A DNA stretch of 64,000 nucleotides, taken from Spodoptera frugiperda (taxonomy: Eukaryota; Arthropoda; Insecta; Lepidoptera; Noctuidae). The position numbers and the translations under genes are program-made. The notes beneath the pieces were generated by a model. That model worked only from the letters and a program-made list of their open reading frames with translations. It was not told where the DNA came from and made no database searches. Each line of letters starts with the position of its first letter. Position 1 is the stretch's first letter. The stretch is taken from positions 7,445,933 through 7,509,932 of the forward strand of contig NC_064232.1 in assembly GCF_023101765.2 (NCBI RefSeq), in the 5' to 3' direction. Shown here in pieces: positions 1 through 10,671 of the stretch.

Positions 1-96
1 CGGGGTGGTTTTTAGTCAGTAAGAGACTGACACTCCCTCTCGCCTCGCCCAAGGCGGGAGAAATCATTTAATGACTTTTCCCCCTTAAAAAAAAAA
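1..96 (+). repeat. Family 1 retroposon, 5' cut by window edge
   Basis: Starts inside the element at CGGGGTGGTTTTTAGTCAGT and runs to the CCCCC-TT-poly(A) tail. The tail abuts a Family G unit, and the same junction recurs at 58443/58444. Confidence 0.8.
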
Positions 97-300
97 GGTT
101 TGAGGACAGCAGAGTAGAACACATTACCCTAGTCTTCCCGCGGGTGTAAGAGTCGACTAAGGGACTACACATTAGACAGAGACCGTGCAGCAGCGCTCTC
201 TGATAAACCTGAACCTTTTAAATTACGACCTCCAATTTAACCTACTTATTGAGGAGATTATGGCATATCCTCTTACGTATAGGAGGCTCAGACTCCAGCA
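97..300 (-). repeat. Family G dispersed repeat
   Basis: Contains the reverse complement of AGAGAGCGCTGCTGCACGG and of the segment reading CTTAGTCG...ACACCCGCGGGAAG. Related copies lie at 35985, 41587, 58444 and 60057. A 117-residue open frame over this unit and the next Family 1 copy is chance. Confidence 0.7.
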
Positions 301-317
301 GGAAACTTCTCTAATAG

Positions 318-461
318 AGGAAAATCATGTAATGACTTCTCCCGCCTTCGGTGAAGCGCGAGGGAGTGTCAGATTCTTACTGACCAAAAACCACCCCGTT
401 CCTACTCCTGCCCTTCGAGCCGGAGCCATGGTAAACCAGCTAGGTAGACCGCAGCTCCGGA
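318..461 (-). repeat. Family 1 retroposon
   Basis: Reads in reverse from the AATGACTTCTCCCGCC end to GGTAGACCGCAGCTCCGGAC. The poly(T) is decayed, and mutations such as AGCCATGG for AGCCCCGG suggest an old copy. Confidence 0.75.
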
Positions 462-525
462 CTAGCAGTGGCCTGCCAAGGACTGTTGAAGGGATGGGAA
501 GGTTCCTTAAAATATTGGCCTTTGA

Positions 526-672
<147 letters not shown>

Positions 673-890
673 AGGTACAGCAGTGGACAGAAATCACACC
701 AATATTATAAATGTGAAAGTTTGTTTGTTTAGATGTTTGTCCGTCAATCACGATGAAACTAGTGAACGGATTTTGATGATATTTGGTATACAGACAGGGT
801 ATGAGCTGACTTGGGTGGTAGGATAGTTTTTATCCTACGGGAATGCGGACAAAGCCGTTGGCAGAAGCTAGTGGACTGATAATGATGATG
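673..890 (+). repeat. Family K element inserted in a LINE tail
   Basis: Family K is the unit running from AATATTATAAATGTGAAAGT to GCAGAAGCTAGT; a second good copy is at 33291. Here it splits a LINE tail of the type GCAGTGGAC...TGATGATGATGA. AGTGGAC occurs on both sides, as expected for a 7-bp target duplication. A short (ATG)n run ends the unit. Confidence 0.65.
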
Positions 891-1162
891 ATGATGATAT
901 ATAATAGCTGATATTGTATATAGAAGTACATATAATATAACATCACACCTATGTATCCTTGAAAAGGGCTCTTTGGGACTTGTAACATAACTGGTGAAAA
1001 TTTGGTGTTACATAACAGAATGTAACACTTTTCACCACGTATAATAAATAATAGGGTCAGTAGAAATGTTTACCAAATTGTTTTTTTTTTAATAGTTTTT
1101 TTTTATTTGTCCTATTTTATATGTACTGTATTACTAAAGGATCAAATAATGTATCAGAGAAT
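891..1162. other. AT-rich stretch with a decayed SINE-1 scrap
   Basis: Mostly AT-rich sequence without coding signal. Positions 965-1038 carry SINE-1-like pieces in both orientations (AACTGGTGAAAATTTGG and AACACTTTTCACCA), so they can fold on themselves. Confidence 0.45.
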
Positions 1163-1335
1163 TTGAAAAGAGTAACGAATGGAGCTTCTTGCTCGTTCTT
1201 CTCCATTCGAAGCTACACTTTGGAACGAGCACCTAGCTTCACTGACAGACAGACTGACGGACAATTAAATTTGACGTTTCAATAGTGCTTTAATTAAGGA
1301 TTAATTGAAATAAATGCTTTTGATTTTGACTTTGT
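1163..1335 (+). repeat. Family D retroposon tail
   Basis: Begins GAAAAGAGTAACGAATGGAG, contains the short palindrome around CTTGCTCGTTCTTCTCC, and ends with TTTTGATTTTGACTTTG. This is the variant with CATTCG in place of CATAGG. Confidence 0.8.
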
Positions 1336-1509
1336 CTTTAAATTCTGGGTACAATTTCAAGCTGCAGAAATTTTAATATTTGGGTTTTTGAAATATTAAA
1401 TTAGTTAAATATTTTGTTTTGTATGGAGTCAAAATCCCATTGAGGGGCATTTTATGCTTTTTAAAGGGATAAGGATGTGTATGTTAATTTTATAGCTTTT
1501 TTTTTGTCT

Positions 1510-1690
1510 GCCTCGTTGGACTAGTGGTCGCAAGTGAGACTGCCGGACAAGGAGTCCCGGGGCAGGCAAAGTATTACTGGGCTTTTTTTCGTTTATGGCA
1601 ATAGGCTCACCCCTATTACATGGGACTTATAACACAAATGGTGAAAAGTGGGTGTACAATGTATAGCGGCATTACTACCCCTTTTTGACG
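1510..1690 (+). repeat. SINE-1 (tRNA-derived), internally deleted
   Basis: The tRNA-like head CCTCGTTGGACTAGTGGTCG keeps an A-box-like segment, but the B box is damaged (AGTCCCGGGGCAGGC). The region between CTTTTTTTCG and TATGGCAATAGG is deleted. The body AAATGGTGAAAAGTGGGTGT is intact. Confidence 0.8.
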
Positions 1691-2010
1691 TTGCTGTTGT
1701 TATAATTTTTGGGTGACAGGGACGAGGTAATAATTGGCCATAATTTAGGGTATAGGGGCAAATAAATAAAATCATGGCTATATAAATAAAATTCAACCCC
1801 TTTGAAAAAAAAATCAGAGGGCCTATCTTAGAGGTATACATATTATGCAATATTGTTTACATAAGTAATATACCTAAACCTTTACACCTTATATAGGGTC
1901 ACTGCAAAGGGTGCCAACTGAAAATCAGTGCTGGGTACTTTCAGTGCCCAGCTCATACTGAGGTGGCAACCCTTTTGGCTTGGGCACGTTGCCACCTTGT
2001 TTTTGTATTT

Positions 2011-2206
2011 AACTAGTGACCCGCCCCAGCTTCGCTTGGGTGCAATGGTGATATATTATGCATGTATTATACATATAAACCTTCCTCTTGAATCACTCTA
2101 TCTATTAAAAAACTGCATCAAAATCCGTTGCGTAGTTTTAAAGATTTAAGCGTACAAAGGGACATAGGGACGGAGAAAGCGACTTTGTTTTATACTATGT
2201 AGTGAT
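2011..2206 (+). repeat. Family E (LINE-like 3' end)
   Basis: Runs from ACTAGTGACCCGCCCCAGC to ACTATGTAGTGAT with the conserved middle CATCAAAATCCGTTGCGTAG. It resembles 3' ends of lepidopteran RTE-type LINEs, a class I infer rather than prove. The full-length copies nearest to it are at 18367 and 46203. Confidence 0.75.
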
Positions 2207-2208
2207 AT

Positions 2209-2297
2209 TTTTTTTTATGGAATAGATGGCATATTCACAACTGATGGTAAGCAATCAGCATCGCTCATGGACACCCGCAACACCAGAGGAGTCACAG
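2209..2297 (+). mobile_element. Lep1-like fragment, divergent subfamily
   Basis: Starts TTTTTTTTATGGAATAGATG and includes ACTGATGGTAAGCAATCAGC and GGACACCCGCAACACCAGAG. The CCCGCAACACC form differs from the CTTGAAACACC form of most copies in this window, so two Lep1 subfamilies coexist. Confidence 0.7.
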
Positions 2298-2477
2298 TTT
2301 TTATAGTATTATTTTTATATTATTTTATTTGTATTGTGCGGTATTTTTAGTTTTCCCTGATTTTTGTATAAAAAATGTTGTATTAAATGTTTGTACTGTT
2401 CTTTTTAATCTTTTTTATTTTTCTTTTTTTTGTGCATCGTGCCCTATCCTAAATAAATCACTTTTCTTTCTCTCATA

Positions 2478-2610
2478 TATCTCAAAGGGATAAGTAGAAG
2501 TGGTGATATTGTAACACCCACTTATCACCACTTATGTTATGACTATGAGTCCCATATAATAGGGGGTGAGTCCATTACCATACGCCAGGCCCAAATCCAG
2601 ATTCCATGAA
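2478..2610 (-). repeat. SINE-1 3' half
   Basis: Reverse-oriented body with ATAATAGGGGGTGAGTCCAT and a diverged tail. The tRNA head is missing, and a Family D copy begins immediately downstream. Confidence 0.7.
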
Positions 2611-2795
2611 AAAGAGTAACCTATGGAGTTTCTTGCTCGTTCTTCTCCATAGGAATCTACACTTTGGAACGAGCAAATAGAACAACCAGAGGACTGACAG
2701 TCAGCATTTTGTTTTCTTTATATTGTAATATTTGCTTTGACGTTCAAAAGTGCCGTCCAGGTCTATTTGAAATAAATAATTTTGACTTTGACTTT
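2609..2795 (+). repeat. Family D retroposon tail
   Basis: AAAGAGTAACCTATGGAGTT through to a TTTTGACTTTGACTTTGA tail. The inner inverted repeat CCTATGG...CCATAGG is intact. Confidence 0.85.
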
Positions 2796-3189
2796 GATAC
2801 TAATACTGACTGAATTTTTTGTTGGTACCCTTTGTATGCTTTACAGGTTAAGCAACTGAAGCCAAGGCTAAATTTATGATGGGTGGCAGAGTATGGGGTT
2901 AAAAATCATCCCTTTGTCTGTAATATAAGGGTTGTATCGATTGCAACGTCGGTTATATAACCTGGGAGATGGGTGTGGCATGTTATACAAGGCAAGGTTA
3001 AGCGTACCTAGCCAAGGTTTGCTAATGGATGGGTCATTGTATGGATTTTATTTTTCTTCGATAATTAAGAGTTTTATATAGTCTTTTGTTTTAAGTTATT
3101 TTATTTATTTAACTCGGTTTAGTTGTGATTTTGAGTTAGGAAAGTTAAATGTATTTTTTTAATTAAACATGGATTTAATAAACTAGATT
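2796..3189. other. No recognisable feature
   Basis: AT-rich single-copy-looking sequence. No open frame with coding character and no known repeat was recognised. Confidence 0.5.
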
Positions 3190-3366
3190 TTTTTGAAAAT
3201 TTCTCAGTAATAGCACGGAGTCTGGAATTGTGTCCAGTATATGGCAATAGGCTCCCTATTACATGGGACTTATAACACAAATGGTGAAAAGTGGGTGTAC
3301 ATTGTATAGTAGCATTACGTGCCGTAATGTGCTGTCTACCCCTTCGGGGATGAAAGGCGTGACGTT
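3190..3366 (+). repeat. SINE-1, headless copy
   Basis: Begins at GAAAATTTCTCAGTAATAGC and ends GGGGATGAAAGGCGTGACGT. It forms an inverted pair with the copy at 3526-3664, with about 160 bp between them. Confidence 0.85.
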
Positions 3367-3525
3367 ACTTTTAATAAACTATCCAGATGCTGGATTGGAA
3401 TGACCCAAACTGTAGTCTGGATCACACTGGAATAAACATAAAATTCCCCAAGAATCATAAAATCTGATATTTTCTTTTAAACCAAGATCTTTATACATTT
3501 AAACATCCATAGCTCACACACACAC

Positions 3526-3664
3526 AACGTCACGCCTTTTATCCCCGAAGGGGTAGGCAGAGGTGCACATTACGGCACATAATGCCGCTATACAATGTAC
3601 ACCCACTTTTCACCATTTGTGTTATAAGTCCCATGTAACAGGGGGTGAGCCTATTGCCATATAC
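3526..3664 (-). repeat. SINE-1 3' half
   Basis: Reverse orientation, from ACGTCACGCCTTTTATCCCC to CCTATTGCCATATAC. A short (CA)n run precedes it at about 3515-3525. Confidence 0.85.
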
Positions 3665-4380
3665 ACATCCATAGCTATCTATCCCCATTTCTAATTTACC
3701 CCCCAATTTGTACTTAACCAAACAAAATTCCGACTAGAATTGGGGACTAATAGGGCATCTCCTAAAACTGTGAAGAAAGCGGATTTTTTCCAATATTCCT
3801 TTTATTTCCTACCCTTTATAGAAAGGGTTGACTGTTTTATCGAAATAGGGGTTGATTTTCCAAATGGGAGGGGTTGCATTAACGCATAAGGAAAGATAGA
3901 GTTGCAATTTTTCTTGCAAAATGTGCTACAAGGCACGTGGTTTGCAAAATCCATTGCAATAACCTCACAACTCTACTTACACCCTTAAAAGAGAAGGGAT
4001 GGTAATAAATGACGAACAACGTACCTTCAAGCTATGCACCACGCGTCACCAGCAGACATCCTCCCGAATAGAACACGTCCAAAGGCAAAAATACAACATC
4101 CAAAATTAAGAAACACATTTACCAATAATCACCAGAAACAGTAATCACCGAAATAATCACCATTGAGTATCACACAATACATTTTAAAACGGGAACATCG
4201 CAACACTGATTTAGGCCTAGACACCAACACTTTCACCATTAAAAAAAAATTGTTAATCCCCAGTGTATATCTGATATAGAGTTGTAAAAACCATTCTGAG
4301 AATAACGATTTTTAAAATTCAAGAATGGAATTTTCGTACCCGTAGCGGACGACGAATGGGGTATGTTTTAAAATCGGAAC
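3665..4380. other. No recognisable feature
   Basis: Non-coding sequence of mixed composition with no repeat family that I could match. Confidence 0.5.
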
Positions 4381-4640
4381 GCTAGCGCTGCGTCGTCGCT
4401 AGAGTGAGACGTACGTATACTTCTGGTACGTGCGTCTAACAGGGTTCAATGTACCGTCCTCCCGAAGTGTGGGCGCGCGCAGCGATATTGCCGTCTCCCC
4501 ACTCTCGTTGGTAAAGCGGCCGTGCGAGCGAGACAGCAGACGCCGGTCCACTTTTTGTTGGAAACTTGTACTTGGATCGATACAGCGCGCCTGCCGGTCT
4601 TGGTACTTTATTCCGTGTTGTCGTTTTTTGAAAATTTTTC
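4381..4640. promoter_or_regulatory. CpG-rich island, possible promoter
   Basis: Abrupt GC- and CpG-rich block in AT-rich surroundings (GGGCGCGCGCAGCGATATTG, GTGCGAGCGAGACAGCAGAC), followed by pyrimidine-rich sequence. This composition is typical of insect gene 5' ends. Open frames of 80-122 residues cross it on both strands but are low-complexity and contradictory. No TATA box or unambiguous splice donor fixes a direction. Confidence 0.35.
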
Positions 4641-5498
4641 GTTTCGTTTCGTTGTCTACGCCTTTTTCTCTTTTTGTTTCGTTTTTTTTTTCGTTTTGTT
4701 TAACGATTGTGCGATTTCGTGTTTCGTGTTTTGTGTCTATGTAATAGGATTGTTTTTTTTTTTTCAATAATAAATGTATTTGACTGTCTTACAATTTTAC
4801 TGATTGAATTTTCAAAGCTTAGTTTTAGCAATTTCGTGGCTTATTTAAGAGAACTAACTGAGACTAGAGGGGACTATTCAGTTTAATGATTACTTTAACT
4901 ATTCCTTAGTAACAATTTTGTATCGAAAACAATCGCTAAGGACTGGGTTAAGTTATCATTACAGCTGAGTTTGGCGGTTAGTATATTATTTTGATGCAAC
5001 CTAATTGTGACGTCATACAGTGCAAAGTTTTTCGAAAAAAGTATTGAATTTAACTCTTTTTTTCTATGTAAAGTGTTTATTTAACTATAGATTCCCTGTA
5101 AAGACATGCATGCATGTAGATTCTCTTTAGATAGACCCACGATGGCTACTCATTACCAATTAGTACTTTAATTAGACGCACTACCACCAGCTTATCAACC
5201 TACACCAAAATGACAACATTATCCATTCGATTTTCGACCTTAAACCAATACAATAACGTCGAAGATGTAATAAAGAAGAGTATAGCTTGACTTGCAGGTG
5301 ATCGTACATTGATGGTTTGTAAGACTTTGCATATGTATGACGTAATTAGCAATACGCAATGTATTTAAATAGTTTTAGTAATCAAGATGTTGGTGGTGAC
5401 TTGTAATGTTAAAGTTAACTTAGTAAAAAGTGTTAAAGGAAGTTTAATTATGTAAGCGGTTACAAATATGACTGGTTAAGTTAAACAAGGCAACTCTC
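4641..5498. other. AT-rich stretch with a Family S scrap
   Basis: Low-complexity pyrimidine-rich sequence to about 4790, then AT-rich sequence. Positions 5009-5062 (GACGTCATACAG...AAAAGTATTGAATTTAACTC) match the end of Family S, seen better at 8510 and 35123. Confidence 0.45.
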
Positions 5499-5606
5499 GG
5501 CAACGCACCTGTGACTCCTCTGGTGTTGCGGGTGTCCACAGGCGGCGTTGATCGCTTACCATCAGGTGACTCGTTTGCTCGTTTGCCACCTATTCCATTA
5601 AAAACG
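5499..5606 (-). mobile_element. Lep1-like fragment, divergent subfamily
   Basis: Reverse complement of the Lep1 start: GGTGTTGCGGGTGTCCACAG, GCTTACCATCAGGTGACTCG, ending in CCACCTATTCCATTAAAAA. Same subfamily as the copy at 2209. Confidence 0.75.
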
Positions 5607-5612
5607 GCTTAT

Positions 5613-5790
5613 TGATTCCCGGGTTGAACAAAGTGGAAAAAAATCTTAGTAATAGCATAGAGTTTGGTATTGTATCTCATATATGGCAATTGTCTCACCC
5701 CCTATTACACATAACTGGTGAAAAGTGGGTGTTACATTGTATATGTGCATCTCTGCCTACCCCTTCGGGGATTAAAAGGCGTGACGTCAC
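5613..5790 (+). repeat. SINE-1, worn copy
   Basis: Starts at the B-box end (ATTCCCGGGTTGAACAAAG) and ends GGGGATTAAAAGGCGTGACG. Several small deletions relative to other copies. Confidence 0.75.
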
Positions 5791-5929
5791 GTTTAAGTAA
5801 ATAATCGTCCGCTAATTAATAAAGACTTTCGCTGTAATGAAGGAATTATAATGATTGCATTATGAATGAAACAATACCGCGAGATGTAAGGGCGGTTGCA
5901 GATGGGCGACTAATCGCAGCGACATTTAA

Positions 5930-6222
5930 TCTTGGCTCCAAGTTTCAAGGACTTATGTATGGTTATTTTTATTCCATTACTAACTTCATACAGTCTTAAA
6001 CATTTTTCTCACCTTTTAAACCTTCCATGGACTTCTACAAATAATTCAAGACCAAAATTTGCCAAATCGGTCCAGTCGTTCTCGAGTTTTATCGAAACTA
6101 ACGAACAGCGATTGAGTTTAATATATGGTTAAGAAAACTAATGTAGTAGTACTCTTCATCATCATCAGCCTGTTCTCGTCCACTGCTGGACATAGGCATC
6201 TCCAATGGCACGCCACTGAGCT
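5930..6222 (-). repeat. LINE-derived fragments
   Basis: Positions 6000-6120 (CTCACCTTTTAAACCTTCC...CGGTCCAGTCGTTCTCGAGT) match in reverse the unit at 34774-35020. Positions 6158-6222 (CATCATCATCAGCCTG...CCACTGCTGGACATAGGC) are the reverse of a widespread lepidopteran LINE tail. Confidence 0.55.
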
Positions 6223-6904
6223 CAATCTACAGCCCTACGCATTCAACCACTACCGTACACCAGTCGTAATCTTATAGTTTGACAAAAATGTTGATGTAAA
6301 AATTTGTTAATAAACATTTCTACATACAAGCCATTATCATACACAATTAAAAACTTCACTTATTAAACAAAACAAGTTTAATTATACCAAAAAAAATTTT
6401 TTCAAGACACAATTCCCAACGACTTGTCGCACATAAAAGTCGTAGAATCGCAAGTGAGCAGCAGACTTAACGATACCGCTTGGCAACAGCGAAGCCTATT
6501 TATAGATGGTTATAAATAGCTCTTAAATCAGTCAATTAAGCGACTAGACAAGCAAGAATGCAGTACAAAAACGTTGTTGATTATCCGTCGTGGTTTTTTT
6601 CTTCACATGGATGCAAGTATCAAGTGCGTTTGCGATTTTTTTGTCTTATTTTTATGTTGGAATTAAAGAATGTAGTGTATGAAGGTCTGTGGAGGAAATG
6701 GGTTAGTGTTGCATGTTGCAGACTTGTTTTAAGAAGTAATTGTATTTATTTAATTTTGTGCGGTATTTCGTTTGCCATTGGTTTTAATTTTGCTTGTTTG
6801 TGAAGAAATTTTGATACTTTTGTAGGGATTCAAATTTTGTGATGTTTTTCATATTTGTGTGATCTACGTTAAGTAAATTAATTATTATGTTCTGCAGCTT
6901 ACTC
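6223..6904. other. No recognisable feature
   Basis: AT-rich sequence. An 81-residue open frame at 6558-6803 shows no domain and no codon periodicity visible by eye. Confidence 0.5.
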
Positions 6905-7021
6905 ACGTAATCTACGCAACGGATTTTGATGCATTTATTTAATAGATAGATTGATTCAAGAGGAAGGTTTATATGTATAATACATGCATATTATATCACC
7001 ATTGCACCCATGCGAAGTGTC
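6905..7021 (-). repeat. Family E, 5'-truncated
   Basis: Reverse orientation: CTACGCAACGGATTTTGATG, AAGAGGAAGGTTTATATGTA and CATTGCACCCATGCGAAG. Confidence 0.75.
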
Positions 7022-7849
7022 AACCCATTGTACAATCAAGTTTTAACCCTAAACATGTCTACAAAATGCACTCAAACCATTAATATCTCTGTCTCTTTTC
7101 CCACTAAAACATTAAATCCGTCCTCTCTTTCTTTTGAACTCACATCCTGCACTTAAGATACCTTCATTAGACTTAAACAGAGAGTTTACTAACCCACTGA
7201 AGGATATATCAAGGCATTGCAAGACTTTAGAACCAGCTACACAAATCCAGTATAAGCTGACCCTGCAATGTTCTGAAAGGTCACACAAAGCGAGGCCAAG
7301 ATAGACTGGTTTTGTATAGCTTGATGTGTTTTATACTACAATAAGCCGATTGTCTCTACACTAAGGCGGTGCTATTAATATTTCTAGTATACAGCACAGC
7401 ATACGGCGACTCAGTCATAAATTCATTCATAAATTAACTGTTGCCATGGCAACAATCTCGACCGACGGTTCTAGAAATAACTACGCGATGCTTGCGAACG
7501 AAAATATACCTTGTTTGTTGGGGATTAAAGTGTGATTCAGTTTGTGTAGTTGTTTTATATGCGTTTACCGGCTTTTAGTGGTTTTCCCTGGAAGCTTTGA
7601 TGACGGGGTTTAGTCATATAATATATATTCTAGTAGAGAATAGTCGTGTGTAGAGTTAATAGTGATAGTTCAGGGTTTTCTAATGAATTTGTGTTTAAAA
7701 ATCTTTAGTAAGACGTTTGATATTCAATTCATATTCCGGTTTGATTCTAAGACTAAGTCAAAGACCAGTGAGATAAAAGAAAAAAACTACGAAACATGTA
7801 TTGAGAAATTATTTGAAACAGAAATACATACAAATGTCGACCTAACCTG
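7022..7849. other. No recognisable feature
   Basis: Mixed AT-rich sequence without matches to the families found in the window. Confidence 0.5.
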
Positions 7850-8077
7850 TACCTCTACCATGAGTTTGAAGCAATAGTATTTGTCGATAGTTGCTAGCGA
7901 CGACGTAAATTTTACAACGCCTCTACCGGTCACCTGTGGAATTAAAATTTGCCATACAAAAAATGACAAATTTTACAACGCCTCTACCGGCCACCAATGG
8001 AACTAAAATTTGCCCTACGTCGTCGTCGCTAGCGACTATCGACAAATACTATTGCTTCAAACTCATGGTAGAGGTAG
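7850..8077. repeat. Inverted repeat enclosing a tandem duplication
   Basis: The arms 7850-7906 and 8016-8077 are inverted copies (GTTTGAAGCAATAGTATTTG and its complement; CGTCGTCGCTAGCGAC on the right). Between them the unit AATTTTACAACGCCTCTACC...AATTTGCC occurs twice in tandem (about 7908-7953 and 7968-8013). It probably represents a foldback or MITE-like element. No target duplication is certain. Confidence 0.7.
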
Positions 8078-8136
8078 GTACCAAAAACTATTCCATCCAA
8101 CTCTCTAACCTAAAAATTATGAATTTTTTGACGGCG

Positions 8137-8273
8137 AAAAATCATCCAATGACTTCTCCCGCCTTGGGAGAGGCAAGAGGGAGTGTCAGACTCTTACTGA
8201 CTAAAAACCATCCCGTTCCTACTCCTGCTTTTCGAGCCGGAGCCCCGGTAAACCCGCTAGGTAGTCCGCAGCT
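8137..8273 (-). repeat. Family 1 retroposon
   Basis: Reverse copy with AAAAATCATCCAATGACTTC at one end and GGTAGTCCGCAGCTC at the other. Poly(T) absent. Confidence 0.85.
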
Positions 8274-8509
8274 CAACCTAAAAACCTATAAAACCAATCC
8301 CTTTAAATACCAAGGAACAAGTCTACACAAGAACGCGACGCTAAAGGAACAAAGTACTCGTGTATTGTGCTCACCCCATCCGTAAACTGGTTACAAGACT
8401 TACAAGCATACGGTCAAGGTTGCTGCCTTGAAGTGTAAAAATATTTCAGACCAAGCGCACGATCCGAAATGGGATGATGACTGGGTCAAAAATAAATTAT
8501 TACAACTTT

Positions 8510-8733
8510 TCAATACAATAAAATATTCAAAAATAATCACACTCTCATTCATAAATTTGATGAACTACTTAATTTTCGATTTTTCTAGCTAAATTTCTAG
8601 AAATAAGTCTGCTATTTGACGTCAAAAACTTATGACGTCATAATAGAGTATTTCATACAAAGTTCATAGAAAATATCGTTTTTGACGTTTCAAAAAAAGT
8701 ATTGAATTTGACTAGTAGGAAACTAGCCTATTG
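8510..8733 (+). repeat. Family S dispersed repeat
   Basis: The unit from AATACAATAAAATATTCAAA to GAATTTGACTAGTAGGAAAC also occurs at 35123-35335. It carries two TGACGTCA-like sites (TTGACGTCAAAA, ATGACGTCATAA). Confidence 0.75.
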
Positions 8734-8790
8734 TAAGCAATTATTATTATTTTCAATAGACTACGTTTAATAATACAGCTTTGTAAGAAT

Positions 8791-8905
8791 TTGTGGAATG
8801 CTGCTCGTGAATATGAGCCCCTACTGTGGCTTGAAACTCGTCGAGTTTCTCGTCAAACTGTTACTTACTTGAGTAAGCCGAAAAACATAATAATTGATTT
8901 CAATT
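8791..8905 (-). pseudogene. LINE-WN 3' region fragment
   Basis: GGAATGCTGCTCGTGAATAT through GAGTAAGCCGAAAAACATAA. At 14102-14205 the same segment lies directly upstream (in the sense direction) of the LINE-WN coding tail, which assigns it to that LINE. Confidence 0.6.
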
Positions 8906-10044
8906 TCCTTCGTTTTTTAAAGATAAAAGTCGGTTAAAATATATTAGACAGATTGTCTTTATAGGATCTAACAGGCGTTGCACTTTAGGACCTCCATAGC
9001 TGGTCTGTCTAAATAGAACCACCAAATCTTTTAGGAAGCTGATGGTAGCAGTCGAGGTGGTTTCATTAATATACTAAAACCTTCACCAAAATGCAACAAA
9101 CACTCTTCAGAAACCCACATCAAAATTGGTTCAGCCAATCCCAAGATGATTGCAGATAGACAGACATACATACAGGTCAAACAGAGAATGTCCTTTTTTT
9201 CGAAGTCGGTTTTAAAAATAGGTCTACTACATAATACTTGAACCTTGACTGGTTTTTGCAAGGACAGGGCAGTTGCTGCAAAACTTGCAATGCTATTTTA
9301 GTATTGGATAATGAATTTTAAATGTGGGTTATCTTGTATAGTCTGGTTTTAGTGTCAATATTGTCTCCGATAGCTGGTTCAGGCTATTGGTTGGTTGTAA
9401 AATGGAGCAGTGCTTTAAGTAATATCAAAATTCTTAGGTACATATTGTAAATGTTAGAGTGTATGTCCAAATGTCTTTCTTCTATGTGGAGAGGGAGCAG
9501 TTTATATTATTTATTAGTTTTATTTGTGTAGGTACAGGGAAGGTTTAAAAAGTGAGAAAAAATATGACAATACAAAGTTTGCCGGGCCAGCTATTAATTA
9601 TTAAAAAAAGCTCAAATGTTTAGGTAATAAGTGTTATTCTAAAAATCTATTTCTGCCTACGCATTGTAAGACGATAAAAATGCAGATATTACTTTGTGTC
9701 CTATTAAAGGAAAGGAGCCTTCAAATGGAGCTTTGTACACAACAAATATAATTTAACAAAATTACTGACTATAAAATTCAGTATAACAATTTGTATGTCC
9801 ATATTTTAAAGGTATTAAGTAAAAAGAAAATATAATATTATTATATTGTTCATTTTATGACACATTGAGTACGTACACAATAAATTTTATTATTTAAAGT
9901 TAACAGAAGTATAATAAAAAGTGCATTTTTATATCTTTTGACCACTTTTTTGTTATTTTTAACGGATTTTATTTTATTTATGGGGAAATTAGCTTTACTT
10001 TTTATGTCAGTATCTACCTAGATTTAAATTTTACACAGTTTTCG
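8906..10044. other. AT-rich stretch with faint LINE scraps
   Basis: Positions 9519-9600 (TGTAGGTACAGGGAAGGTTT...GCCGGGCCAGCTA) and about 9090-9220 (TTGGTTCAGCCAATCCCAAG...CGAAGTCGGTT) look like eroded LINE 3' ends. The rest shows nothing I can identify. Confidence 0.4.
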
Positions 10045-10141
10045 TAATTGGGCCTCCGGTAACCTCACTTCCGCAAAGAAACACAACGCAAGCATTGTTT
10101 CACGTCGGTTTTCTGTGAGGCCGTGGTATTACTCCGGTTTT
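10045..10141 (+). mobile_element. Lep1-like 3' fragment
   Basis: AATTGGGCCTCCGGTAACCT through TTTCTGTGAGGCCGTGG. The 5' core is missing. Confidence 0.75.
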
Positions 10142-10152
10142 AATGTGTACGG

Positions 10153-10215
10153 TCATCAAGAATAAGAGTGTGTACCAAATATCAGATCGATCTGTCGTCA
10201 GGAAGGGGGAAAAAT
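10153..10215 (+). repeat. Family R, first segment
   Basis: GTCATCAAGAATAAGAGTGT to CTGTCGTCAGGAAGGGG. The same segment precedes the main R unit directly at 40680. Here about 460 bp of other AT-rich DNA separates the two parts. Confidence 0.65.
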
Positions 10216-10671
10216 TCCAATTACTTTTCACCCAAACAAAAAAAATAGGTCAAGCAAAATAAAACTGTTCAAAAAAACGAAAAAAAAACCATGCATTGAT
10301 TGGACAATTTGGCATAATTACATATATATTTATTTATTTAATGTATTATTAATCGTGGCCCCAATAATTAAATTATAAAGGAAATGAATAATTATAATTA
10401 TAAAGATAAAACATACTTTAATGTTATATCGATAATATGATAATAAATGCTTATTATTTCTTCAGATCAATAAAACATTAAAAGTGTCATAAATTCACAT
10501 TTATAATAATTAAGACATTGCATAATTAGTGCTTTTAATGAAAAAAAACATGACACTAGTTTGCATATCAATGGATCTTTTTAAATTATTTAATAACTCG
10601 TAAAAGGTAAACTTTAATTCAATTAATTTCCGTGTTTTTTTTTGTATTTTCTTCACTATTTTGGTCCGGTT

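Noticed and set aside
4399..4770. Open frames of 122, 104 and 82 residues on both strands
   Set aside because: They overlap each other, depend on T-rich or A-rich low complexity, and show no domain. The underlying CpG-rich DNA is kept only as a possible promoter.
7936..8385. 149-residue open frame
   Set aside because: Runs through the inverted repeat and a reversed Family 1 copy. The peptide of Family 1 (ENHPMTSPALGEARGSVRLL type) recurs in many reversed copies and reflects the repeat, not a conserved protein.
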